Notes: a model not told the origin generated them from the letters alone. A DNA stretch of 64,000 nt from Symbiodinium natans (GCA_905221605.1 CAJNDS010002412.1:955386-1019385); one strand, 5' to 3'. Shown: positions 8,603 to 18,290, counted from the first letter of the stretch. Translations and numbers: made by a program.

Positions 8603-8865
8603 AATTTGCAAACGCAAATGGCGGCACTGCTTGATTCCCAAGGCCCTGAATCTCAGAGGAACGGGACGCTCCTGAACTCACGCAACACATACCTTTTGGT
8701 CGCCGACTACCTGAAGCTCACTCGGAGCCAAGAAGTCTACAGCTTTCTTACATTGAGAACCCCAACCAACTTTTTCAAAGGCCGTGGGCCACCAAACCCT
8801 CATGGAGTTCATAGAAATCACCTACAAACGATGGGTTTCTTTGGCAGGGTTTCTTCAGTCTTAAG
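8603..8865 (+). CDS. Candidate exon, 87 codons
   Basis: Open from ACTAG|AATTTG (QTQMAALLDSQGPESQRN; then YLLVADYLKLTRSQEVYSFL; GFFGRVSSVLR) to CTTAAG|GTCAGT, a near-consensus donor. It lies in a 650-bp stretch without telomeric repeats. A 118-codon minus frame overlaps, so strand remains open. Confidence 0.38.
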
Positions 8866-8939
8866 GTCAGTAGTCAGGGCTCATAAAACAAGGACGTCTG
8901 TGAAAAGCGAGTTTCGGTTGTAAGGAGGATTCTCTTCCA

Positions 8940-9078
8940 GCCTAAACCCTAAACCCTGTTTTGGACCCAGACTCCTCACGATGACAACCCTAAACCCTGA
9001 ACTGCCCTGAACCCGAAAGCCTAAACCTAACCCCCAAACCCAAACCCTAAACCCTGAACCCTAAACCCGAAACCGAGG
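8940..9078 (-). repeat. Degenerate CCCTAAA array
   Basis: Short CCCTAAA blocks interrupted by 20-40 bp of other sequence; ends CCGAAACCGAG. Confidence 0.85.
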
Positions 9079-9187
9079 TAGTTGAAAGGCTACACCCCGG
9101 CCCCTCCCGAGGGCAAGGCCCTGTGACACCCTGCGCAGGACCGCGCTGCCGGAGTAGGAGTCCGGAGCCACTCGATCCTGGGAGCAA
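9079..9187 (+). CDS. Candidate exon island
   Basis: Island between two CCCTAAA arrays, open throughout (VVERLHPGPSRGQGPVTPCA, then GPRCRSRSPEPLDPGS). Length fits the 70-130 bp island class. Confidence 0.28.
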
Positions 9188-9275
9188 CCCTAAACCCTAA
9201 ACCCCAAACCCCTAACCCTGAACCCTAAACCCTAAACCCTAAACCCTAAACCCTAAACCCTAAACCCTAAACCCA
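9188..9275 (-). repeat. CCCTAAA array
   Basis: About twelve units, mostly perfect at the right end. Confidence 0.96.
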
Positions 9276-9351
9276 AATGAGGGTGTCACGGTTGGAGCTT
9301 ACTGGAGGTTTGAAAGCGGAGGACCGACCGTCGCCAAGCCAAGGGGCGCTG

Positions 9352-9480
9352 TTAAACCCTATAAACCCTAAACCCTACACCGTACACCGTACACCCTAAA
9401 CCCTAAACCCTAAACCCTAAACCCTAAACCCTAAACCCTAAACCCTAAACCCTATAAACCCTAAACCCTAAACCCAAAAC
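9352..9480 (-). repeat. CCCTAAA array
   Basis: Fourteen or more units with CACCGTA and CCCTATA variants at its edges. Confidence 0.96.
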
Positions 9481-9486
9481 ACTACA

Positions 9487-9591
9487 GCGCTTCAGGTGCC
9501 GAGATGAGGGGGCCTCAGTGAACTTGCCTGCCGTGAGGCCCCGGCGGCTGGGAGCTGCTGCAAGAGTCTGGCAGCCTTCACCAAAGTGGCG
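9487..9591 (+). CDS. Candidate exon, Arg-rich
   Basis: Starts CACTACAG|CG after the array and runs open (RFRCRDEGASVNLPAVRPRR, then LGAAARVWQPSPKWR). It reaches TGGC|GTTTAG, so the donor GT would be the first telomeric unit. Confidence 0.38.
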
Positions 9592-9614
9592 TTTAGGGTT
9601 TAGGGGCTATTTGG

Positions 9615-9720
9615 TAAGTTCTCGAAAATAAGGACCCTTTTTGGGGTACCCGCAAAAAGGAGGGGCCACCTTACAATAATAAGGGCCCAGAATAAGGACC
9701 CATAATATAGAGAACTCGCC
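9615..9720. mobile_element. Family E hairpin, copy 2
   Basis: Ends AAGTTCTCG and GAGAACTC inverted; contains AATAAGGACCC twice. Confidence 0.55.
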
Positions 9721-10035
9721 ATTTAGGGATTGCGGTGGTTGTGGGTCAAGATGCCAAGGCCTTCGCAAATCCCTTGGGTGATGCAAAAAAGGGGTAATGC
9801 AATTAGGGCTGATGCAACCAGTTGGGGCCCAACGTGTTTCGAGCGTTTCGTCAGTGTCAATTCACAGCAGGGTTGCCTTTCAGCAGCCAAAGTCCTCCTG
9901 ATTTTCGCACAGCCAGGAACAACAAAGACCTGACGACCTACTTGAGCTGCAAATGCCGAAGTTGATGAACGACATGCTGGCCCTAAAGCCCCTAAACCCT
10001 ATAAACCCCAAACCTAAAACCCCCAAACTTGGGAG

Positions 10036-10134
10036 GACTTCAATCCCGAGATCACGGAAACGCTCGAAAAAAAATCTTCGGAGTCCCCGAGGCTACCTTG
10101 GGGACCAACTGAAGCCGAAAATTGGGGCTGCAAG
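10036..10134 (+). CDS. Candidate exon, Glu/Lys-rich
   Basis: After TTGGGAG|GA reads DFNPEITETLEKKSSESPRL, then PWGPTEAENWGCK, to CAAGG|GTTTTT. The minus strand is also open. Confidence 0.3.
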
Positions 10135-10697
10135 GGTTTTTGTTGGCAGGGTTTAGGGTTTAGCGCAACCCTGTCATGCATCATGTTGGTCCCCAAACGT
10201 ATCCCCCCCCCCCTCGCCCCCAAGCACCATGCGCCTCCTGCCAGTTGACTTTGCCCTGTGGGCTGCTTTAGAATTTTCGGAGTTAAGAGGCTTGAGGTGG
10301 GTTATTATGGGATCTTTTCCTTGAGATCCCAAAGACAACTTCTGTAGTTCTTGCGCAAACAAAACCTTTACACGATGCGGGTAACTTCGCAGAAAAAGGG
10401 TATCCGGGTGTCTTAGAATCATGGCGGCGTGTTTCTTTGAGGGCTGGCCTGACGGGTCGTTTGTAGTGGGGTTTGGGGTTCAGGCTTTTCGGTTTGCGGG
10501 TTGAGAGGTCAGTTCTAGATCCCCTTCCTCAACCCTTTGTAGTCTATCACTGAACCCTTCTATACCCGAGGCTCAAGTTCCTCGACCCCGCCCAAAAATC
10601 GGCAACGCTACGTCCCTCAACTCTTGAAGGCTTCTACTGTTGAATCGTAACTGCCCTTAATTTGTAGGTAACCCATAAAACGCTGTAAAGCCACCTG

Positions 10698-10732
10698 CCC
10701 CCCCCCCCCCCCCCAAAAAACAAAAAAAAAAA
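10698..10732 (-). repeat. C17-A homopolymer junction
   Basis: Seventeen C, then A6-C-A11: the reverse complement of the T/G junctions elsewhere. Confidence 0.95.
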
Positions 10733-10889
10733 GGTCCAAACGATTCAAGTTGACGGTCTCTGGAGAAGCCCCCGTCGGTCCTTGCAGGCAGCCGCGACCG
10801 CTGCGTTCGACTCCCACGACTGCGGCGCCCTCCATGGGCGACGTAGGCTTGAATGTGTTGGGCTTCCGGGTTTTACAAGGTTTGGGTCA

Positions 10890-10945
10890 AGGGGACTAAA
10901 GGAGGGACCCTTATAAGGGACCTTGGGGGTTCTTTACGGTGCTTG
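10890..10945 (+). mobile_element. Family K element, copy 1
   Basis: GGGACTAAAGGAGGGACCC followed by AAGGGACCTTGGGGGTT. Matches copies at 21.7 kb and, inverted, 30.3 kb. Confidence 0.55.
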
Positions 10946-11107
10946 CGGAGCTTGCTGGGCTCTCATGTTTCAGCGCTTTGTTGAGGGTTTAGGGTTTAGG
11001 GTGGTTTAGGGCTCTATGCAGGGGCTGATAATCCTAGCCAGCTCAAGTATGTGTTGGGCTCCTATTACAAGGCAGGGGACTTCAGGATTGGAGTTGCGCT
11101 TCGCTAG

Positions 11108-11165
11108 TTCTCTAAAGGAGGGCCCCTCATTTTGGGGCCCTTCTCTAATCTCAGAGAACTACGGA
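11108..11165. mobile_element. Family E short hairpin, copy 3
   Basis: Inverted ends TAGTTCTCT and CAGAGAACTA around GGGCCCCTCATTTTGGGGCCC. Confidence 0.55.
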
Positions 11166-11261
11166 GAGGTCTCCACCCCGGGATGGATGAGCCTGTGACT
11201 GAAGCTTCGTTGATTCCAAATAAGAGAATTCCTTATTCGATTGACCCCCTTTCAGAACTAT

Positions 11262-11338
11262 ACACCCTAAACCCTAAACCCTAAACGCTAAACCCAAAGC
11301 CCCAAACCCCAAACCCTAAACCCCAAACCCCAAACCCA
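11262..11338 (-). repeat. CCCTAAA/CCCCAAA array
   Basis: CCCTAAA units followed by CCCCAAA variants; ends ACCCACACAG. Confidence 0.93.
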
Positions 11339-11339
11339 C

Positions 11340-11440
11340 ACAGACGCCTTGTGGGGGCCATGGCGCAGCACTGGGAACACCCATTGGAAGGCCCGCTTTC
11401 GCAACTTGGAGACGCAGTTAGAAGCCTTGGCCCTCAAACT
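11340..11440 (+). CDS. Candidate exon island
   Basis: Island flanked by outward arrays. Starts after CCACACAG| and reads RLVGAMAQHWEHPLEGPLSQ, then LGDAVR, with a possible donor GCA|GTTAGA. The frame continues open to TGA at about 11452. Confidence 0.33.
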
Positions 11441-11461
11441 CGGAAGGCCTGAAGCCCTCTC

Positions 11462-11600
11462 AAGGGTTTAGGGTTTAGGGTTTAGGGTCTAGGGTTTAGA
11501 GTTTAGAGTTTAGGGTTTAGGGCTTTCGAGTCGTGCGTTTTGGGTTTTAGGCTTTCAGGGGTTTAGGGTTTTAGGGTAGGGGTTTAGGTGCAGTTCAGAA
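11462..11600 (+). repeat. TTTAGGG array
   Basis: Regular units to about 11523, then scattered TTTAGGG/TTTTAGGG. Confidence 0.92.
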
Positions 11601-11701
11601 TCCCCAAGCCGCAAATCCTAAGGGCTTGCCAGATTGGTGCTTCTTCTGTTTGGATCTCAGCTTCAAAAAAGCGGCAGATAGAGGAAACCTCCAAGTCGTT
11701 G

Positions 11702-11731
11702 TTTTTTTTTTTTTTTTTGGGGGGGGGGGGG
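11702..11731 (+). repeat. T17-G13 homopolymer junction
   Basis: Seventeen T followed directly by thirteen G. Confidence 0.97.
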
Positions 11732-11826
11732 TTCCCTGCGCGTTAGGGATGAGGAGTGTTAGGGGATTAGGGATAAGGACTTCGGCATCGAGAGCCTGGC
11801 AGAGAGTTTGAGGGTTCTCCGTCTGT

Positions 11827-11910
11827 TGGGTTTAAGGCTTAGGGCCTACTAGGGGGTTTAGGGTTTAGGGCTTAGGGTTTACTAGGGGGTCTAGGGTTTA
11901 GGGTTTCCTC
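11827..11910 (+). repeat. TTTAGGG array with internal duplication
   Basis: The block CTTAGGGnnTACTAGGGGG occurs twice, about 40 bp apart. Confidence 0.85.
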
Positions 11911-12035
11911 CATCCCAAAGCCAAAGCCTACAAAATGACACCTAAGATGTCAAGCATCGATTGAAAACTTCTCAGTCCTCCTACAAGAAAGGGCAGTTAC
12001 TTTGCAGATTTTGGTGGTTTAGGTATAGCCATAAC

Positions 12036-12128
12036 CCTCCTAAACCCTAAACCCTAAACCCTAAACCCTAAACCCTAAACCCTAAACCCTAAACCCTAAA
12101 CCCTAAACCCTAAACCCTAAACCCTAAA
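12036..12128 (-). repeat. CCCTAAA array
   Basis: Thirteen nearly perfect heptamers. Confidence 0.97.
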
Positions 12129-12216
12129 TCCAATCATCATGGGCTACAGGTGCGGCGTGCGGTAAATGGAGCCGGGCGCGCGAAGCGGCGCAAAGGATCC
12201 GAAGCTACTACCCTCT

Positions 12217-12262
12217 TTGTTTAGGGTTTAGGGTTTAGGGTTTAGGTTTAGGGTTTAGGGTA
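12217..12262 (+). repeat. TTTAGGG array
   Basis: Six units, one shortened. Together with the 12036 array it brackets an 88-bp GC-rich island. Confidence 0.95.
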
Positions 12263-12631
12263 CCTTACATAAATATCAGGGCCTTTAAGCCTAAAACCCC
12301 AAAGTCCTACAAGCCCTGCCATTTTCGGGAAAAAGCACTCCTATCGCCCTAGCCCTCTAGAAGTCCCTCCAAAACCAGGGCTTCTCCACTGCCTTCTGCG
12401 TTAGGGCACGGGGCTTGACAAGTTGGTTTCTTGGGGCTTGGTGGGGCTTTTGGGCGGGCTCATAGCTCGCAGGGGGCAGTCACAGGGTTTAGGGTTTAGG
12501 GTTTAGGGTTTAGGGGGGAGTCAAAGGCTTTCTTGACTTTGTTGGCTCTCCTGGGCATGGCCCAGGCTCCTTCAGCTTACTTTCTGCAGGGGGGGGGGGG
12601 GGGGGTGGTTGCTGAGATCGGCTCCCTTGGC

Positions 12632-12672
12632 CACCCTAAACCCTAAACCCTATACCCTAAACCCTAAACCCG
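12632..12672 (-). repeat. CCCTAAA array
   Basis: Five units with one CCCTATA; follows a G17 run near 12591-12606. Confidence 0.95.
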
Positions 12673-12944
12673 CCGTGGTGGTGACCAAGAGGCCCAGAAG
12701 AAACCCGAAGACTTATATTCTGGGTTAGGATGTCCGACTTGCAGGATTTCTGAGCCTTGCAGCTTGGGCCGTGATGACAGGGGCTATGAGTTGAGGGGTA
12801 GGCGATGAACAAGAGAGCCATCAGAATCATGACGAGAACAGTGTTGAACACACCAAGAAGAGCAACATTCAGAAGCATAATGCTGACGCTAGAAAAACTA
12901 ATGACAATAAGAAGAATAATTGCATGACAGGAAGCTGGCCTGTT
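12673..12944. other. 270-bp island open on both strands
   Basis: On + two long open frames are N/K/H-rich (QNHDENSVEHTKKSNIQKHN). On minus a frame of about 90 codons has two hydrophobic stretches (AIILLIVISFSSVSIMLLNV and VLVMILMALLFIAY) that would form membrane segments. A T/A second-base skew makes these mirror images of each other, so only one, or neither, is real. The region is clearly distinct from the repeats. Confidence 0.35.
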
Positions 12945-13010
12945 CCCTAAACCCTAAACCCTAAACCCTAAACCCTAAACCCTAAACCCTAAACCCTAAA
13001 CCCTAAACCC
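12945..13010 (-). repeat. CCCTAAA array
   Basis: Nine perfect units. Confidence 0.97.
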
Positions 13011-13079
13011 GAGTCTGGGGGGATTCCTGGCCCCCTGCGGCCGCACGCCCGCAGCAGCCGCGGCCTTCGGAACCAAATG

Positions 13080-13145
13080 TCAGGGTTTAGGGTTTAGGGT
13101 GTCGGGTTTAGGGTTTAGGGTTTCGGGTTTAGGGTTTAGGGTTCA
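13080..13145 (+). repeat. TTTAGGG array with TTTCGGG
   Basis: TTTAGGG mixed regularly with TTTCGGG/GTCGGG units. Confidence 0.93.
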
Positions 13146-13220
13146 GCACAAGATATTGCCACCTCACATGACGACAGAAGCACAGTTGATGCCCAAAACC
13201 CTCTAACCCTAAGCCCCCCT

Positions 13221-13311
13221 TACCTGGGACCCACCTTACCTACAGCTTTTAGTTATACCTACCAGTCAAGGGTAGTTACTGCTAAACTGTAGGTGACTAA
13301 AGTTCCAGGTA
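13221..13311. mobile_element. Family B element, intact copy
   Basis: ACCTGGGACCCACCTTACC on the left and GTAGGTGACTAAAGTTCCAGG on the right; no telomeric insert. Useful as the empty form. Confidence 0.75.
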
Positions 13312-13621
13312 GACCCTACACTCCAAAAAGTCCTGTAGTGTGGCCCCTCCCCCTGAATCCCGGGGTCCCCCTATAGGCAGCAACTGTCAGCCTCGCTCTC
13401 CTCGCGCATCTTCTGCCGACCTCAAAGGGAGAAGTCTGCAGCACGTCGGTGGGGTCTGAGACGTGGAGAGTCCCTCAACCCTGAACTGAAACACTCTGTG
13501 GCCTTGCTTTTTGCTCCCTGAACTCTGAACTCCGACATCTAAACCCCTTAACCCTAGCCAAACATTCCCTCGAAGTCCAAAGAAGGCATTATGTACAGAC
13601 ATTAGACCCCAATGTAGGTGT

Positions 13622-13708
13622 CCTAAACCCTAAACCCTAAACCCTAAACCCTAAACCCTAAACCCTAAACCCTAAACCTAAACCCTAAACCCTAAACCCT
13701 AAACCCTA
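13622..13708 (-). repeat. CCCTAAA array
   Basis: Twelve units, one shortened to CCTAAA. Confidence 0.97.
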
Positions 13709-13710
13709 GG

Positions 13711-13797
13711 GTAGAGCTCTCTCAGCCCACAACGGAAGAGTATGAAGCGGCACAGCACGGAGCAGAAGCAGAGGCTGACCTCGCCATTGACAGGCGG
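13711..13797 (+). CDS. Candidate exon island, acidic
   Basis: Island between outward arrays; after ACCCTAG|G it reads VELSQPTTEEYEAAQHGAEA, then EADLAIDR. A donor could be GACAG|GC or GGCG|GTGTAG. Confidence 0.33.
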
Positions 13798-13798
13798 T

Positions 13799-13883
13799 GT
13801 AGGGTTTAGGGTTTAGGGTTTAGGGTTTAGGGTTTGGGGTTTAGGGTTTAGGGTTTAGGGTTTAGGGTTTAGGGTTTAGGGTT
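13799..13883 (+). repeat. TTTAGGG array
   Basis: Twelve units with one TTTGGGG. Confidence 0.97.
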
Positions 13884-13989
13884 GAGCCTGAACAACCGGA
13901 GCTAAGGCTTTCGGGAGCTAGCTCCGGAAGGATCGACAGCCATGTGTTCTAATTGGTGAACTGCGAACGACACCGCGGAAGCCCTTGAA

Positions 13990-14082
13990 CTCTAAACCCT
14001 CCATTCTCCTCTGAACCCTAGACCCTAAACCCTAAACCCTAAACCCTAAACCCCAAACCCTAAACCCTAAACCCTAAACCCT
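13990..14082 (-). repeat. CCCTAAA array
   Basis: Degenerate left part, regular right part; ends CCCTGCAG. Confidence 0.93.
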
Positions 14083-14086
14083 GCAG

Positions 14087-14139
14087 GCAAGAACTCTCCA
14101 AGGCTGGTGTTGAGATGAAAGTTCAAGCTCTAGATCTTT
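14087..14139 (+). CDS. Candidate short exon
   Basis: CCCTGCAG|G then QELSKAGVEMKVQALDLW to CTTTGG|GTAGAT. Both boundaries resemble splice sites. Confidence 0.33.
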
Positions 14140-14142
14140 GGG

Positions 14143-14282
14143 TAGATACATGGTCCCTTAGAAAAAGGATCCCGTATATACCCCTAATATACCCTATTCA
14201 ACCCACGCGCCCATAACTCAGAACCCTCTGAAAGAGGTAAGGGACCATATTAAGGGCCCATATAACAACCCTTAGAAAGAAC
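14143..14282. mobile_element. Family H hairpin, copy 1
   Basis: Left CATGGTCCCTTAGAAAAAGG; right AAGAGGTAAGGGACCATA. Inverted ends shared with copies at 27.4 and 34.8 kb. Confidence 0.65.
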
Positions 14283-14285
14283 CAC

Positions 14286-14329
14286 TCCCCCCCCCTCCCT
14301 CCCTCCCTCCCTCCCTCCCTCTCGCTCTC

Positions 14330-14373
<44 letters not shown>

Positions 14374-14376
14374 TCT
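14286..14376. repeat. (CCCT)n(CT)n microsatellite
   Basis: C10, then CCCT tetramers, then a CT run interrupted by CGCT. Reads as Arg/Glu repeats on minus, which is spurious. Confidence 0.97.
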
Positions 14377-14654
14377 CAACACATTTTCTTAGGGCTATAA
14401 GGTGCGCAGGATTCATGAGGGGCCGAGACAGAAGGCAAGAATCTGAGAACCCAGCCGCCGAGACGACCAGGATAGTTGCTAAGTTGCTCTGCTCCTGGCG
14501 AGAGGCACCGTAGGCCCTAGAACTTAGGGGCTGAATGCCCTAGCCCCCAAAAAGCTTTGTAACTTTTGTAATATAGGATTATACACAACCAAAAAAGTCA
14601 GAGGTTAAGTGCCCAGCCCCCTAAGATGATTATGCAGCGCCACTGTGAATGAGG

Positions 14655-14826
14655 CGGCTCCGAGATCTCGGCGATCATGATCGACGGCTCTTGTTTGTGT
14701 AAGACACTTGCCGGTGTGTTGCGGGTGATCTCGAAGGCGGGTGCATGCGGTCTGTTGCTGGGCTTAGCTTGCGAAGAAAAGGATGAGGCAGGCTTCCTTT
14801 TGTGTCTCGAGGGCTTGAGAATGATA
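14655..14826 (+). CDS. Candidate exon, possible Sec7-type ARF-GEF fragment
   Basis: Open 57 codons after GAATGAG|GC: SEISAIMIDGSCLCKTLAGV, later EEKDEAGFLLCLEGLRMIS. It ends where the next array begins (ATCGG|GTTTAG). The LL...EE.D...LCLEGLR arrangement recalls the helical repeat after the Sec7 domain in BIG/GNOM-type exchange factors. The spacing is about five residues short, and the catalytic Sec7 motif was not found, so the family call is weak. Confidence 0.33.
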
Positions 14827-15038
14827 TCGGGTTTAGGGTCCAGGGTTTAGGGTCTCTCTCTCCCGGCTCCCTCCCTCCATTCCCATCCCTTGAAGGTTTG
14901 ATTTTCTGCCCCAAGTGCCCCTAATCCTTCTACGGATTACATCACGAGTGGCGCCTGGAACGCGCTGTCGTCAGTTGGGATCGTGAACTCAGCCGGCGAA
15001 AGGACCGAGACATTTGAAGTTTGCAGCAGACTCCGTGG

Positions 15039-15146
15039 GGGTTTCCGAAATTAGGTGTACCTTTTTGGGGTGCTTATTATAAGGGAATCCTTCTATTTGG
15101 GGGTCTATTAGGGGTCCCTCATTTTCGTAAGCCCCCATATGGACTA
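15039..15146. mobile_element. Family D hairpin, copy 2
   Basis: TTTCCGAAATTAGG...GGTGCTTATTATAAGGGAATCC, then TTAGGGGTCCCTCATTTTCG...CCCCCATAT. Close to the copies at 41.3 and 46.6 kb. Confidence 0.75.
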
Positions 15147-15178
15147 TAGAAACTCTAGTCGAACGCATCAAATCACAG

Positions 15179-15272
15179 GGTGCCGGCCACGGAGGTTGTG
15201 GTGGCATCATCCAGCGTGATGCGTTCGGGCACCTGCAGATTGAGCTTTCTCAAACGACCCTACGTGTAACCT
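15179..15272 (+). CDS. Candidate exon, Gly-rich
   Basis: After ATCACAG|G reads GAGHGGCGGIIQRDAFGHLQ, then IELSQTTLR, to CCTAC|GTGTAA. No family recognised. Confidence 0.3.
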
Positions 15273-15390
15273 CTAAACCCTAAGCCCTATAAACGGTAAA
15301 CCCTATAAACCCTAAACCCTATAAACCCTAAACCCTATAAACTCTAAACCCGACCCTAAACCCCTATAAACCCTAAACCGTATAACCCTC
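15272..15390 (-). repeat. CCCTAAA/CCCTATAAA array
   Basis: Alternating CCCTAAA and CCCTATAAA units. Confidence 0.93.
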
Positions 15391-15420
15391 TTGTCTGAAC
15401 CCAACAACTCAGCCTCCTGA

Positions 15421-15497
15421 GAAGGGCAAGCCGGCAAGCCCTTGAAATTGAAGGCTCGCCAGACACTGCCAGAATCTGGGGAAAACAAGAACAAGAG
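15421..15497 (+). CDS. Candidate exon, Lys-rich
   Basis: Reads GQAGKPLKLKARQTLPESGE, then NKNKR, to AAGAGG|GTACCA. Followed by an AT-rich stretch (15498-15610) without repeats. Confidence 0.28.
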
Positions 15498-15827
15498 GGT
15501 ACCAAGAACTGATAGTGATAATAAAAATCATAGTAATAGTAATCATCATTGTACACGTAATAATCAGAGTAAGAAAAGACGTAGTTATATATAGTATTAA
15601 TGATAATGGTCAATAATAACGATGGTCTGCCCTTCGAGACCTTTCTCGAGAGCGACGAGACAGGCAGAAACTCCGCCGGGAGTCGTTGGCTAGGGTGGTT
15701 TGGATTTAGGGTTTAGGGTTTAGACGTTTAGGGTTCAGGGCTAGGGTTTAGGGCTTTTGCTTCGGCGATTTTCATTGCGGAATAATGCAAAGATGCAAGG
15801 GGTGAGGCCCCTGTCCCCAAGCTAAGC

Positions 15828-15885
15828 ACCCTAAACCCTAAACCCTAAGCCCTAAGCCCTCAGCCCTAAACCCTAACCTCCCCAC
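15828..15885 (-). repeat. CCCTAAA/CCCTAAG array
   Basis: CCCTAAA mixed with CCCTAAG and CCCTCAG; followed by CCTCCCCACAG. Confidence 0.93.
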
Positions 15886-15895
15886 AGGCCGCGCT

Positions 15896-15975
15896 CCCCA
15901 AACCGAGCAGGAAAAAAAAGAAGCCAGACCAAGAGCCCCACTCCCATCTGCAGAACCAGGGAGGGCTCAATCTGC
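15896..15975 (+). CDS. Candidate exon, basic
   Basis: CTCCCCACAG|GC is a strong acceptor. Two + frames stay open: one begins AALPKPSRKKKKPDQEPHSH, the other GRAPQTEQEKKEARPRAPLP. A GT occurs at CCTTC|GTGTGT before the right array. Confidence 0.35.
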
Positions 15976-15995
15976 GCCTTCGTGTGTGCTTGTTT

Positions 15996-16200
15996 AGGGG
16001 TTTGGGGGTGTTTAGGGTTTAAGCAGGGATTTTAGGGTTTAAGTAGGGATTATACTACTATAAGGATTTGGGGGTGTTTAGGGTTTCTAGGGTTTTTAGG
16101 GTTTAGGGTTTGGGGTTTAAGTAGGGATTTTAGGGTTGAGGGTTTAATTAGGGTAAAGCACAAGGCAGGCAAGGATCAGAGGGTTTAGGGTTCAGGGGGT
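15996..16200 (+). repeat. Degenerate TTTAGGG region
   Basis: TTTAGGG mixed with GTTTAAGTAGGGATTT units; that 30-bp block repeats three times. Confidence 0.85.
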
Positions 16201-16280
16201 TAGGGCTTGTGGGGTTGACTCTTTTGTAGGGGAGTCTCTCAGGCTTTGGGTGGCCTCATGTTGGTCTTGCTTGAACTGAA

Positions 16281-16375
16281 GCCTATATTCTATACTACTA
16301 TAATCCCTATTAAGGTACGAGAACCTTCAAACCTTCTTGGGCTTCATAATTCGTCCTCAAGGTACTAAGAAGCAT
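16281..16375. mobile_element. Family C element, copy 2
   Basis: CTATACTACTATAATCCC core and right end ATTCGTCCTCAAGGTAC; left end eroded. Confidence 0.55.
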
Positions 16376-16469
16376 TATTCAGCATGATGCCCCGCCCTTG
16401 GCAGGGACGAGGAACCCTGAAAGCCTTCATGTTGCAAGGAACTGGGGCGGCATCTGGTGATCAAACTGC

Positions 16470-16680
16470 ACTAAACCCTCAACCCTTCACACCCTTGTTG
16501 AGCCCTAAACCCGAAAATCCTAAAACCCTACAACCACCCTAAACCCTGAACCCTAAACCCTGAACCCTAAACCCTAAATCCTAAGCCCTAGCTAAGCCCT
16601 GAACCCAAACCAACTCTAAGCTCCAAAACCCCGAAAGCCCAAACCCTAAACCCCAAACCCTTGACCCTAAACCCAAAAAA
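16470..16680 (-). repeat. Degenerate CCCTAAA region
   Basis: About 25 related units (CCCTGAA, CCCTAAG, CCCCAAA). Confidence 0.88.
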
Positions 16681-16784
16681 AAGCTCAAGGTCTGAGAAAT
16701 CCGCCACGATGCTTGCTTGGAGCGGGTTTAGACCTCAGCACACGCTAGGGCTTCAGCCGACAACGCAGATGGCTTCGAAGCTTC

Positions 16785-16860
16785 GGGTTAGGGTTTACAG
16801 GATTTTTGGGTTTAGGGTTTAGGGTTTAGGGTGTAGGGTTTAGGGTTTAGGGTTTGGGGT
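16785..16860 (+). repeat. TTTAGGG array
   Basis: Nine units. The island to its left (16699-16789) is open on + up to CTTCGG|GTTAGG. Confidence 0.95.
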
Positions 16861-17219
16861 GGTTTTGGAGCGTTATAGAATTTAAAGCCCGGTAAGGCTT
16901 CAACCCTGCAGGATTTTTCAGGGAAGTTGGGGTCGATTTACCATGACTCTCAGCACAACCTAGAGCGGGTTGAGGGTTTAAGGTCTACCCAAACAGGCCG
17001 TGGCCGCCACGGGTATGGGACTTTCGTCCCACAGTCCTGATTCTCATGTTTCTTTTTTTTTGGGAAGGGGGGAGGTCCTGACTCCTGTGAACTCTAAACC
17101 CTAAACCCTCAAGGCCCGGATAGAACTTGTATGTAATTCACTCAAAACCTGCACTAGTCCTTCAATTTCTCATTTCGCTATAGTAGGCTACCGGAATCCT
17201 TCAACAGAAAGGATTCAAG

Positions 17220-17349
17220 AGACGGGTCTTCATTCACATCCAGCCCACAGACATCTGCCATCAAAGAGGTCATGGCTGGTGGCTTTCCGCAGCTCGCTCT
17301 TGAACCTTTGCAGCTGCGAGACTTCCTAAATCACGGCAATCTACAATAC
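17220..17349 (+). CDS. Candidate exon with GTAAGA donor
   Basis: Open 43 codons (DGSSFTSSPQTSAIKEVMAG, then GFPQLALEPLQLRDFLNHGN) between GATTCAAG| and CAATAC|GTAAGA. It is far from arrays, so the donor does not come from the repeat. No domain recognised. Confidence 0.4.
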
Positions 17350-17961
17350 GTAAGATTCAGGGTTCAGGGTTCAAGATTTAGGGTCATAAATAAGAGTTAC
17401 TAAGCACAGAATAGTCGACTCGTATCGTAAGAAGCTCATAAAAAGCAACAGAATGATCTTGTTTATGTCATCACCCGACTCTGAGAATCTTCTACAAGAA
17501 AAAAGGGTCACGGCTTTACAGGGCTCATGGAACCTTGGGGCGGGGGGTTGGGGCAGAAGGGGGGGGGGGGGGTTCAATGGTGTAGATGAGTTGTAGTCGT
17601 GGGACCTTGCTGTTGCAGTGTGTACCGGCAGCATAGACCCTAAACCTATAAACCCTAAACCGAAGATCTTGGAGCTTCGCCAGCGGTGGTTCTGAGCCCA
17701 GGGTTCAGGGTTTAGTGCTTCGGGTTTAGGGTTCATCTACCTTTATCGGATTATAGTGGCAGTAGTATAAGCTAGTCCTACAGGCAGCTTGCAAGCTTCA
17801 GATTTCCAGTTTAGGGTTGGTTTTAGGCACCCTCCTCCCAGCCCCCACCCCAAAAGGATGTTATTAAACCCTTTTGTCAACCCAGACTTTCTGTTGCGGC
17901 AAACATACACAAAACGACTAACATTCTAGAAGCCTGCAGAATCACGTCCACAATGATTTGA

Positions 17962-18144
17962 CCCTAAACCCTAAACCCTAAACCCTAAACCCTGAACCCT
18001 GAACCCTGAACCCTGAACCCTGAACCCTAAACCCTAAACCCTAAACCCTAAACCCTAAACCCTAAACCCTAAACCCTAAACCCTAAACCCTAAACCCTAA
18101 ACCCTAAACCCTAAACCCTAAACCCTAAACCCTAAGCCCTAAAC
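17962..18144 (-). repeat. Longest CCCTAAA array (183 bp)
   Basis: Twenty-six units: CCCTAAA, then a block of five CCCTGAA, then CCCTAAA again, ending CCCTAAG. Confidence 0.98.
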
Positions 18145-18233
18145 AAACTGTGGGCAGCGGCTGATCCAGGAGGAAGAGGGAGTCGACATTGAACGGGTCC
18201 TGGCTCGGCACTTGGCATCTCCACAGTTTATTT

Positions 18234-18290
18234 TAGGGTTTAGGTTCTTTGTTGCCGGGTTTAGGGTTTAGGGTTTAGGGTTTAGGATTT
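18234..18290 (+). repeat. TTTAGGG array
   Basis: Five units. With the 183-bp array it brackets a 90-bp island open on + (RLIQEEEGVDIERVLARHLA). Confidence 0.93.

Noticed and set aside
14198-14416. Arg/Glu-rich minus frame
   Set aside because: Produced by the (CT)n microsatellite.
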